A stretch of DNA of 7,037 nucleotides from Acidilobaceae archaeon (GTDB lineage Archaea; Thermoproteota; Thermoprotei_A; Sulfolobales; Acidilobaceae), in the NCBI GenBank assembly GCA_026985385.1, contig JALSQM010000139.1, positions 1-7,037 on the forward strand, in the 5' to 3' direction. Below are positions 1 through 4,964 of this stretch, piece after piece; the stretch's first letter is position 1, and the number at the start of each line of letters is the position of its first letter. The notes under the pieces are model-generated. The model was not told where the DNA came from. It saw nothing but the letters and a program-made list of their open reading frames with translations, and ran no database searches. The translations under genes were made by a program, and so were the position numbers.

Positions 1-721
1 CGGCCGTGATGCCAATCAGTAGTATAGCTATGCTCTCCTCCACCCATTTAACAGCGCCCCTGCCAGCGTGGCCGTAGAGGCCCGTGATCTCGCTCTTAAG
101 GAGGTCCACGTTTACGTTCTGGACTATTGATACGCCCAGCCCACCATAGCCTTCCGCCTCGATCGAGGCGCTCTTGAGCATGCCTGTCTCCACGTCGTAT
201 AGGTACCTGTATGTAAGCCTCGCGCCGTTCCTAGTAGCGCCACCCCTATAGACCCCGCCAGAGGGTAGGGAGGCCGGGTTGACGTAGAACTTCACAATGC
301 CTGGGTTGAAGCTCGAGGTGAGGGGCACCTCGAGGTTCGAGGGGCTAGGGGCCCCGATTACGTTTAGCGGCGTGAGGTTTAGGGCGTACGCGGCCGCCGG
401 CCCCGATGAAGTGCAGTTCAAACCCTTTACCTCGACGAGGAATACTATATAGGAGGAGTTGACCCTTACCACTTGGAGTATTACATTGTAGGTGCAGTTC
501 ACGGTGGTATTAATGGGCACGCCTACCAGGTTACCGGTTGCCCTCGTCTTAACTGTCACCCTGTAAGTGAACCTCGACCCTGCAGCGGGCTGGGCCGAGG
601 CCGGGGAGCTGAGCAGTGTTACCAGGATTACTACCGTGATTGCGGCCATGGCTATTGTGTGGGGCCTTCTAGGGCTGGCTCTGGGGCTGTGGAGCGTTTG
701 GGGGGCCCACCCTATGTTCAC
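1..721 (-). CDS. Secreted or surface-anchored protein of unknown function, 3' end outside window
   Basis: I do not recognise the family. The minus frame is open from GTG 721 to the left edge (240 codons, no stop). The start is chosen because GGGAG (730-734) sits 8 bases upstream, directly after the TAG of the gcvT-like gene; ATG 649 lacks such a site. The N-terminus has an Arg pair (SPRRPHT), a hydrophobic core (AAITVVILVTLL) and a likely signal-peptidase site SPASA|QP near residue 43, so export is expected. The Arg pair is not a full twin-arginine motif. The mature part is Thr/Ser/Asn-rich and beta-like. Within about 55 residues it carries five N-glycosylation sequons (NTT, NCT, NSS, NCT, NLT), two of them with the only two cysteines seen, which could form a disulfide. 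The last visible residues (SIAILLIGITA) are hydrophobic and may begin a C-terminal membrane anchor. The 16-base gap suggests cotranscription with the gcvT-like gene. Confidence 0.75.
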   Translation of the reverse strand, partial: MNIGWAPQTLHSPRASPRRPHTIAMAAITVVILVTLLSSPASAQPAAGSRFTYRVTVKTRATGNLVGVPINTTVNCTYNVILQVVRVNSSYIVFLVEVKGLNCTSSGPAAAYALNLTPLNVIGAPSPSNLEVPLTSSFNPGIVKFYVNPASLPSGGVYRGGATRNGARLTYRYLYDVETGMLKSASIEAEGYGGLGVSIVQNVNVDLLKSEITGLYGHAGRGAVKWVEESIAILLIGITA

Positions 722-729
722 GGCCGAGG

Positions 730-734
730 CTCCC
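730..734 (-). promoter_or_regulatory. Ribosome-binding site deciding the GTG 721 start
   Basis: GGGAG on the minus strand lies 8 bases before GTG 721 and 3 bases after the TAG stop of the upstream gene. It favours translation from GTG 721 over the internal ATG at 649. Confidence 0.5.
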
Positions 735-737
735 GGT

Positions 738-1907
738 CTAGCTGGTAGCCAGTCTAGCGCACTTATCCTTTAGTAGGGACTTCGGCTCTATGAATGGGGG
801 GTCTCTAAGCTTGGCTTCAACCTTCCGGCCGCGCGCCTCTATCTCCACGGGTTCATCCTCGATAGCGTATCTAACGTCTATGTAGCCCATCCCCACCGAG
901 CGGCCCAGCACTGGGCTGTAGGCCCCGCTTGTGACCCAGCCTACTCGCTCCCCCTCAACTATTATCGAGTACCCGTGCCTCGGCACTATCCTAGCGTGCT
1001 TCTTCCTCATGACGAAGCCCACCCGTATCCACCTCACACCCTCACGCCTACAGGCTCTGAGGGCCTCGTAGCCCTCGTAGCCGGTCTTGCCCCAGTCTAT
1101 GGCGCCCATGCCGTAGCGGAGGCTGAGCGCGCAGGGCCACTGGCGGGGATCCTCCCCGTACTCGTTGCCCCCGAGGACGAAGCCCATCTCTATGCGGAGG
1201 GTGTCCCTCGATATTATGCCTACGGGGCGCGCCCCCGCTCCTAGGAGGGCCTTGTATATCTTGATCATCTCGGGGGGCCGCGCCCATATCTCGAAGCCGT
1301 CCTCGCCTGTCCAGCCGCTCCTCGACACCAGGAAGGCCTCGGCATCCGCTACCCTGGCCTCCAGCCTGAACTCTAGGGGCTCCAGCTCCGCTGCCCAGGA
1401 GGCCCCCACCTTCTCCATGACCTCCACGGCCCTCGGGCCCTGGACGGCTATCATGGCGTACTCCCTTGTGAGATCCTCGACTACAACATCGTCTAGGCCG
1501 AGCCTTCTAGCGGTGGAGCGCAGGTGCTCTATCATCTTCTCCGTGTAGGCTGCATTTGGGACTAGGAGCCACTCGTCCCCCGAAACCCTGTAGGCCATCT
1601 CGTCATCCCTAACCCTGGCCCAAGCGTTAAGGGCTAGCATGGGCCCGGACATGTGGTTCTCCCGGGTCTTCGAGACCTTCTTGGTGAAGACAGCCTCTAG
1701 TAGGTCTAGAGCGTGGCTACCCTTCACGCGGAGCCTGCCCATGTGACTTATATCGAAGACGCCGACTGACTCCCTGACAACCATGTGCTCCTTGAGCGCG
1801 CTCTCATAGAGCATGGGAACCTCCCAGCCGGCGAACTCCCCCATCTGAGCCCCCAGCTGCCTCACGTGGAATTCCCTGAGCGGGATCCTCTTGAGTGGGG
1901 CGGCCAA
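738..1907 (-). CDS. gcvT: Aminomethyltransferase family protein (glycine cleavage T-protein-like), with the usual catalytic Asp replaced
   Basis: The T-protein takes the aminomethyl group carried by lipoylated H-protein and, with tetrahydrofolate, releases ammonia and makes 5,10-methylene-THF in the cytoplasm. Family hallmarks in order (numbering from TTG 1907, 389 aa): GEFAGWEVPMLY near 23-34, VGVFDISHMG near 48-57, AVQGPRA near 155, SRSGWTGEDGFEIW near 195-210, RDTLRIEMGFVLGGNE near 240, and the C-terminal barrel motif TSGAYSPVLG..GMGYID near 330-350. TTG 1907 is preferred over GTG 1916 because a perfect GGAGGTG (1914-1920) lies 6 bases before it; GTG 1916 is inside that site. The loop that normally reads VNA..xEKD has PNAAYTEKM here, so the Asp considered catalytic in human and Thermotoga T-protein is Met125 (1533-1535). 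Glycine cleavage is therefore the default call, but a different folate-dependent methyl transfer is possible. No gcvH or gcvP is in view. Confidence 0.85.
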   Translation of the reverse strand: MAAPLKRIPLREFHVRQLGAQMGEFAGWEVPMLYESALKEHMVVRESVGVFDISHMGRLRVKGSHALDLLEAVFTKKVSKTRENHMSGPMLALNAWARVRDDEMAYRVSGDEWLLVPNAAYTEKMIEHLRSTARRLGLDDVVVEDLTREYAMIAVQGPRAVEVMEKVGASWAAELEPLEFRLEARVADAEAFLVSRSGWTGEDGFEIWARPPEMIKIYKALLGAGARPVGIISRDTLRIEMGFVLGGNEYGEDPRQWPCALSLRYGMGAIDWGKTGYEGYEALRACRREGVRWIRVGFVMRKKHARIVPRHGYSIIVEGERVGWVTSGAYSPVLGRSVGMGYIDVRYAIEDEPVEIEARGRKVEAKLRDPPFIEPKSLLKDKCARLATS

Positions 1908-1913
1908 GCTCGC

Positions 1914-1920
1914 CACCTCC
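1914..1920 (-). promoter_or_regulatory. Ribosome-binding site of the gcvT-like gene
   Basis: GGAGGTG on the minus strand is a full match to the archaeal 16S 3' end, with 6 bases to TTG 1907. It includes the alternative GTG 1916, which argues that TTG is the true start. Confidence 0.6.
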
Positions 1921-1952
1921 CACTGCCTGCCAATAGCTATGGGTGGACGGGG

Positions 1953-1958
1953 TATATT
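1953..1958 (-). promoter_or_regulatory. Possible TATA box of the gcvT-like gene
   Basis: AATATA on the minus strand; a start about 25 bases downstream (near 1930) would give a leader of roughly 20 bases carrying the GGAGGTG site. The match is modest. Confidence 0.35.
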
Positions 1959-1997
1959 GAGGTGTGAATAGTGTCTAGCATTACAGGCCGAGGCGAT

Positions 1998-2019
1998 AGG
2001 AGTAATGCGGATTACTCCT
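1998..2019 (+). promoter_or_regulatory. Perfect inverted repeat, candidate operator or activator site in a divergent promoter region
   Basis: Arms AGGAGTAAT (1998-2006) and ATTACTCCT (2011-2019) are exact reverse complements around a GCGG spacer. The site lies about 25 bases upstream of the TTTAAA box for the plus-strand gene and about 40 bases upstream of the minus-strand AATATA box. That is where a dimeric regulator could act on both genes. A GGTAAC half-motif follows at 2025-2030 and recurs at 2075-2080. There is no T-run, so it is not a typical terminator. Confidence 0.55.
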
Positions 2020-2043
2020 CCGGCGGTAACCTACTTAGAGCAC

Positions 2044-2049
2044 TTTAAA
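2044..2049 (+). promoter_or_regulatory. TATA box for the coiled-coil gene
   Basis: TTTAAA, with transcription expected about 25-27 bases on, near 2072. This leaves a leader of roughly 12 bases containing GGGGT before TTG 2084. Confidence 0.6.
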
Positions 2050-2083
2050 CCCCTTACAGGCTCCCTACTATTGGGGTAACCCC

Positions 2084-2308
2084 TTGCTGTCCGAGAGGAA
2101 GAGTGCCGAGGAGGAGCTTGCTAAAACCCTGGAGGAGGCTAGGAAGAGTGCCGAGGAGCTCATCGAGAAGGCGCTCCAGCGCGGGAAGGAGCTGGCGGAG
2201 AGGATCGAGAAGATGAAGGCCAGCAGCGACCCCGACGAGAGGAGGAGGGCCGAACGCTTCCTCAGGGGGGAGATAGGCCCCGAGGAGCTGGGAGAGGAAG
2301 AGCGGTAG
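2084..2308 (+). CDS. Small, highly charged coiled-coil protein of unknown function (74 aa)
   Basis: I do not recognise a family. The product is almost entirely Glu, Lys, Arg, Ala and Leu and should form one long amphipathic helix or coiled coil from about residue 3 to 47. A short tail follows (SSDPDERRRAERFLRGEIGPEEL) that could form a second helix pair. There is no Cys, no signal peptide and no membrane segment. Residues 5-10 and 20-25 are the same RKSAEE unit encoded by an exact 18-base repeat (2096-2113 and 2141-2158), evidence of internal duplication. Start TTG 2084 follows GGGGT with 6 bases between; a good TTTAAA box sits at 2044-2049. It is transcribed divergently from the gcvT-like gene and ends 15 bases before the convergent gene at 2324, leaving no room for a separate terminator. 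A structural or adaptor role is a guess only. Confidence 0.65.
   Translation: MLSERKSAEEELAKTLEEARKSAEELIEKALQRGKELAERIEKMKASSDPDERRRAERFLRGEIGPEELGEEER
2096..2158 (+). repeat. Internal 18-base direct repeat in the coiled-coil gene
   Basis: AGGAAGAGTGCCGAGGAG occurs exactly at 2096-2113 and 2141-2158, 45 bases (15 codons) apart and in the same frame. It encodes RKSAEE twice. Confidence 0.85.
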
Positions 2309-2323
2309 CGGCGCAGAGACGGG

Positions 2324-2761
2324 CTACTCAAGCTCCTCTATGCCCTCGGGTGCTTGTTTAGGCGAGACTATACCCGCGGCCTGGGCTTCAAGCTCCGCTC
2401 TTAGGTCGTCGTTTATGTAGGGCGCTATGAGGTATATCTTATTCTCTATGTAGGATCCCTCCTCCTCGCTCACAAGCCTGTTGTCGAAGCTAATGGTGTA
2501 CACGACCAAGTCGAAGGCGGCTTCCTTAGAACCCTTCCTCCTAAGGCCGAAGGGTCTCAGGATGTCAACGAGCTTGCCGGGTATTGGTAGGCCCAGCGTG
2601 ACCTCCCTAACCTCCTTTATTACGATGAAGTCGCTCACTCTGGGATCCCACTCCTCCAGAGCCTTACGCGCCACCTCCTTAACGACGGCCTCCAGCTCGC
2701 CCTCAACGACGCTACTCTCCGTCACCTTTCCCTCCTCAGCCCTTATTACGAGCACCTTCAA
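2324..2761 (-). CDS. Conserved-hypothetical archaeal protein, possibly DUF2286-like (145 aa)
   Basis: The sequence is soluble and alpha/beta-like. An N-terminal strand MKVLVIRA is followed by a helix rich in Val/Glu (ELEAVVKEVARKALEEWDP), two Val/Ile-rich strands around SDFIVIKEVREVTLGLPIPG, a basic turn FGLRRKGSK, and an acidic C-terminal region ending GIEELE. I recall crenarchaeal DUF2286 proteins of this length that begin in a similar way, but I cannot verify membership; no function is known to me. TTG 2761 is preferred: GAGGTG (2771-2776) lies 9 bases upstream and the product then begins MKVLVI. GTG 2773 would add MLSW and overlaps the binding site. A TATAAA box at 2807-2812 supports its own promoter. 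It ends in TAG, convergent with the coiled-coil gene. Confidence 0.75.
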   Translation of the reverse strand: MKVLVIRAEEGKVTESSVVEGELEAVVKEVARKALEEWDPRVSDFIVIKEVREVTLGLPIPGKLVDILRPFGLRRKGSKEAAFDLVVYTISFDNRLVSEEEGSYIENKIYLIAPYINDDLRAELEAQAAGIVSPKQAPEGIEELE

Positions 2762-2770
2762 CCAGCTGAG

Positions 2771-2776
2771 CACCTC
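2771..2776 (-). promoter_or_regulatory. Ribosome-binding site deciding the TTG 2761 start
   Basis: GAGGTG on the minus strand with 9 bases to TTG 2761. It contains the alternative GTG 2773. Confidence 0.45.
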
Positions 2777-2806
2777 ACCACTGGAGCCTCCGGGATTAGG
2801 AGAGGG

Positions 2807-2812
2807 TTTATA
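2807..2812 (-). promoter_or_regulatory. TATA box for the minus-strand hypothetical gene
   Basis: TATAAA on the minus strand, in the context GCTATAAACC. A start about 25 bases downstream (near 2783) gives a leader of about 20 bases to TTG 2761. Confidence 0.65.
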
Positions 2813-2921
2813 GCACGCGCTGCCGCCACCCCTCCAAAAGACCGCTCGCCCCCTCTACCGTTCCTGGAAGCCCGCGCTTCGACATAGTGGGTAAGCGCCT
2901 TGAGAGTGCGTGGTGGCATAG

Positions 2922-2929
2922 TATAATAA
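2922..2929 (+). promoter_or_regulatory. TATA box for the KaiC-like gene
   Basis: TATAATAA on the plus strand; expected start near 2948-2952, just before GGAGGT (2952-2957). The roughly 110-base stretch back to the divergent TATA box also holds a weak inverted repeat, GCGCTT/AAGCGC (2874-2879 and 2893-2898). Confidence 0.6.
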
Positions 2930-2962
2930 CCAGGAGACCCGTACACAATGTGGAGGTAAACG

Positions 2963-3010
2963 GTGAGACCGCGGCTGTGGGGTGTGTCGAGCCGTGGTGG
3001 GCAGGGTTAA
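2963..3010 (+). other. Possible 15-codon leader ORF overlapping the KaiC-like start
   Basis: GGAGGT (2952-2957) is the best ribosome-binding site in the leader. Five bases later is GTG 2963, which opens a 15-codon frame (MRPRLWGVSSRGGQG) ending at TAA 3008-3010, past the start of the KaiC-like frame and in a different frame. It may be a regulatory leader peptide, a coupling device or chance. Confidence 0.35.
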
Positions 3011-3746
3011 GACGGGTATACCCGGGATGGACGAGATACTGAACGGCGGGATCCCGGAGAGGAACGTAGTCCTCCTAAGCGGGGGGCCGGGGACGGGTAA
3101 GTCCATATTCTCCTATCAATACCTCTGGAACGGGCTCAGACAGGGAGAGCCGGGGGTCTTCGTGGCGCTAGAGGAGCACCCCGTTCAAGTTAGGATAAAC
3201 ATGAGCCAGTTCGGCTGGGATGTGAAGCCATACGAGAGAGAGGGATCGTTCGCCATAGTTGACGCATTCACGGGCGGCGTCGGGGAAGCAGCTAAGAGGG
3301 AGCGATACGTGGTGCGAGACCCCGAGGACGTCGGCCTACTAGTTGACGTACTCAAGGAGGCCATAAGGGACACCGGGGCCAAGAGGGTTGCAGTCGACTC
3401 AGTCTCCACGCTCTACCTGGCAAAGCCCGTCCTCGCCAGGAGAACAGTAATGGTTCTCAAGAGAGTTCTAAGCGGCCTAGGCACGACAAGCATCCTAGTA
3501 AGCCAGGTCAGCGTCACAGAGAGGGGCTTCGGAGGCCCCGGCGTCGAGCACGCTGCAGACGGCATAATAAGACTAGACCTAGACGAGATAAACGGCGAGC
3601 TCGTGAGGAGCCTAATAGTATGGAAAATGAGGGGCACCAGGCACAGCATGAGAAGGCACCCATTCGAGATAACAGATAAAGGCATAATCGTATACCACAA
3701 CAAGGTGGTAAGAATAGGGAGAACATTCACAATACAAGAAGCCTAA
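2982..3746 (+). CDS. Single-domain KaiC/RAD55-like RecA-fold ATPase (254 aa)
   Basis: A cytoplasmic archaeal paralogue of the KaiC/RadA family; such proteins bind ATP and often oligomerise, and in archaea are thought to serve in signalling or DNA transactions. Visible in order: N-terminal RVKTGIPGMDEILNGGIPE (8-26), Walker A GGPGTGKS (34-41), the KaiC-type acidic pair FVALEEHP with Glu64-Glu65, Walker B strand VAVDS with Asp139, a VSQVS strand near 173-177, and the C-terminal signature WKMRGTRHSMRRHPFEI (214-230) ending in GIIVY. The length fits a single-domain KaiC-like protein, not cyanobacterial double-domain KaiC. The frame is open only from 2967; GTG 2982 is the first start, and GTG 2994 (product begins MVGRVKTG, with GGGGTG 9 bases upstream) is equally credible. 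No partner kinase or receptor gene is adjacent, so its pathway is unknown. Confidence 0.9.
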   Translation: MCRAVVGRVKTGIPGMDEILNGGIPERNVVLLSGGPGTGKSIFSYQYLWNGLRQGEPGVFVALEEHPVQVRINMSQFGWDVKPYEREGSFAIVDAFTGGVGEAAKRERYVVRDPEDVGLLVDVLKEAIRDTGAKRVAVDSVSTLYLAKPVLARRTVMVLKRVLSGLGTTSILVSQVSVTERGFGGPGVEHAADGIIRLDLDEINGELVRSLIVWKMRGTRHSMRRHPFEITDKGIIVYHNKVVRIGRTFTIQEA

Positions 3747-3846
3747 ACACAAACAAACCCACACGGGGAACCTACTCCTCCACTTTGCCCCCGAAACCCG
3801 AAACAATAGGCATCACAACGTGTGGAATTACTGCATTAATCACTAG

Positions 3847-3874
3847 CAACCAAGCCAGGGCAACCAAGCCAGGA
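3847..3874 (+). repeat. 14-base tandem repeat, two copies
   Basis: CAACCAAGCCAGGG (3847-3860) is followed at once by CAACCAAGCCAGGA (3861-3874), with one difference in the last base. It lies just before the first strand of the proposed RNA closing helix. The preceding 3747-3846 is A-rich on the plus strand and holds no gene. A weak ATTAAT element at about 3833-3838 could be a TATA box for the RNA that follows. Confidence 0.7.
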
Positions 3875-3880
3875 GAGAGG

Positions 3881-4216
3881 TGGGACCCGCCGCCCTCACG
3901 ACAGGGGGATCCGCGGGCCCAGCGGTCCCCAAGCGGGAGGCCCACGCAACACGGGAAACCCCAGGGCTCGCAGGGCCTCCCCCGGGCCCGGTGGGGGGGT
4001 AAGCGTCTTGGCAGGGGTCGACCCCCGAGGCCCCTTAGGGGGCGAATGCCCCTTAGGGGCTTCGTTGGGGGTTGACCCCTATGCCTTGGCGCCCCCCGAG
4101 AGGCCCCGCGAGCCCAGGGTCCGTGTTGCGCGGGGCACTCCGCGGCTCGGGGAGCCGCCCGCGCGGCACGGATCCCGCCTTGGCCCCCTTATGGGGGGCT
4201 TGGGCGGCGGGTCCCG
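3881..4216 (+). ncRNA. Candidate structured non-coding RNA, multi-branched with a long closing helix
   Basis: This covers most of the 594-base gap between two convergent genes, and no frame in it reads like protein. Paired by eye: closing helix GGGACCCGCCGCCC (3882-3895) with 4202-4215, 14 Watson-Crick pairs, plus U3881.G4216. Arm A: 3905-3909/3926-3930 and 3911-3914/3922-3925. Arm B: GGGAGGCCC (3935-3943) with 3973-3981. Arm C: 3984-3988/4102-4106, 3994-3999/4092-4097, 4010-4013/4082-4085, 4014-4028/4065-4079, capped by 4030-4041/4049-4060 with one U.U. Arm D: 4117-4134 with 4158-4175, 18 continuous pairs, then 4143-4148/4152-4157. Arm E: 4182-4188/4194-4200. The seven wobble pairs scored in these arms (counting the alternative outer part of E) are G.U on the plus strand. 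I find no SRP GGAAG/AGCAG element, RNase P GAGGAAAGUC core, or tRNA T-loop. It could also be a 3' UTR of the KaiC-like mRNA or a DNA-level palindrome cluster. Confidence 0.5.
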
Positions 4217-4221
4217 AGGGT

Positions 4222-4266
4222 GGCCGCTTGCGCGGCCCGGTGCTCTGCTTGTTAGGGATTGGTTTT
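4222..4266 (+). terminator. Possible terminator of the candidate RNA or KaiC-like transcript
   Basis: A perfect hairpin GGCCGC (4222-4227), loop TTGC, GCGGCC (4232-4237) is followed by the T-richer stretch GCTTGTTAGGGATTGGTTTT ending at 4266. Archaeal termination relies mainly on T-runs, and this one is short. Confidence 0.35.
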
Positions 4267-4346
4267 AGGGGGTGAATGCTGGCGGGAGTTTCACTCCTCA
4301 AAAAGAGGGTGGGTTTGGGGTTTTGCTTCCAGCCTTGGTTTTAGGG
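4259..4346 (+). repeat. 12-base direct repeat next to the fumarase beta stop codon
   Basis: TTGGTTTTAGGG occurs at 4259-4270 and 4335-4346, 76 bases apart. The second copy contains the stop and last codon of the beta subunit. It may be a chance match or the trace of a small duplication. Confidence 0.5.
4285..4308 (-). terminator. Possible terminator of the fumarase operon
   Basis: On the minus strand a run of five T (4300-4304) lies about 37 bases after the beta-subunit stop, flanked by CCTC/GAGG (4296-4299 and 4305-4308) and adjoining a second small stem, GGAGT/ACTCC (4285-4289 and 4293-4297). Confidence 0.4.
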
Positions 4347-4958
4347 TATGGGCTTCTTTAGGAGCTCCTCTATTATCTTCTCGGCGTTCTTTTTTACCTC
4401 GTTCATCCTCTCCTCGTAGTAGTTGCGCCCCGTGGTGTCTATCGTTATGACTAGTGGCCCGAAGTCTTGTACTTCGAAGACCCACAGGGCCTCGGGTATG
4501 CCTAGTTCGTCGAGCCAGAAGACGTCGATTACTCTTTTGATGGCGTTTGCCGCTAGTGCTCCGGCGCCGCCGGTGAATACTGCGTATACGGCCTTGTACT
4601 TCTTCATGGCCTCGGCTGTGCGGGGTCCCATACCGCCCTTGCCTATCACCATCTTTATCCCAGTCTTCTCTATGAACTCCGCCTCGACGCTCTCCATCCT
4701 CATGCTGGTTGTCGGCCCTGCCGCTCTTATCTCCCAGGTGCCGTCGGGCCTTCTGACGGCTACGGGGCCGCAATGGTAGAGTGCCAGGCCCCTGAGGTCT
4801 ATGGGGGGCTTCTCTCCCTTCTCGAGTAGCTCCAGCACCTTCTTATGGGCCTCGTCCCTGGCCGTGACTAGAGTGCCGCTTATGTATACTATATCACCGA
4901 CGCGGAGCCTCTCAACGTCCTCGTCGCTCAGGGGGGTTCTAAGCCTATACTCCGCCAT
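4341..4958 (-). CDS. Fumarate hydratase, class I, beta subunit (two-subunit archaeal type)
   Basis: This is the C-terminal (swivelling) half of class I fumarase, made as a separate 205-aa chain. It pairs with the alpha subunit to interconvert fumarate and (S)-malate. Visible signatures: SGTLVTARDEAHKK (27-40), ALYHCGPVAVR (59-69), AAGPTTSMRMESVEAEF (79-95), GIKMVIGKGGMGPRT (100-114), AVFTGGAGALAA (126-137) and DFGPLVITIDTTGRNYYEE (165-183). The length fits archaeal beta subunits. ATG 4958 is chosen because GGGGTG lies 7 bases upstream within the end of the alpha gene; GTG 4964, touching the alpha stop, would add only two residues. The 6-base gap implies cotranscription and coupled translation. 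Related L-tartrate dehydratase beta subunits share these motifs, but fumarase is the expected activity in a crenarchaeal central carbon cycle. Confidence 0.92.
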   Translation of the reverse strand: MAEYRLRTPLSDEDVERLRVGDIVYISGTLVTARDEAHKKVLELLEKGEKPPIDLRGLALYHCGPVAVRRPDGTWEIRAAGPTTSMRMESVEAEFIEKTGIKMVIGKGGMGPRTAEAMKKYKAVYAVFTGGAGALAANAIKRVIDVFWLDELGIPEALWVFEVQDFGPLVITIDTTGRNYYEERMNEVKKNAEKIIEELLKKPIP

Positions 4959-4964
4959 TCCCAC

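Noticed and set aside
643..690. Twin-arginine signal in the secreted protein
   Set aside because: SPRRPHTIA has the Arg pair but lacks the following consensus hydrophobic/Lys positions; an ordinary Sec signal with a basic N-region fits better.
473..773. Plus-strand frames opposite the secreted protein and the gcvT-like gene end
   Set aside because: No family motifs, no ribosome-binding site, and they lie fully opposite a minus frame with a signal peptide and a recognised T-protein.
2874..2898. GCGCTT/AAGCGC inverted repeat as an operator for the KaiC-like gene
   Set aside because: Six-base arms with a 13-base loop in G+C-rich sequence are expected by chance; mentioned only in passing.
3881..4216. 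SRP (7S) RNA
   Set aside because: The GGAAG tetraloop strand and the AGCA(A/G)CC partner of the S-domain are absent from the distal parts. AGCAACC at 3845-3851 lies outside the structure and has no partner.
3881..4216. RNase P RNA
   Set aside because: I could not find the universally conserved GAGGAAAGUC core or the ACAGAAA element on either strand; a covariance search is still warranted.
3785..4301. Open frames of 60-100 codons on both strands in the GC-rich gap
   Set aside because: The translations are Pro/Gly/Arg-rich with no recognisable motif, overlap each other in several frames, and are explained by few AT-containing stop codons in palindromic G+C-rich sequence.
3747..4340. tRNA gene or CRISPR array
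   Set aside because: No TTCRANNC T-loop with a 3' acceptor partner is visible; the only repeat is a two-copy 14-mer without spacers.
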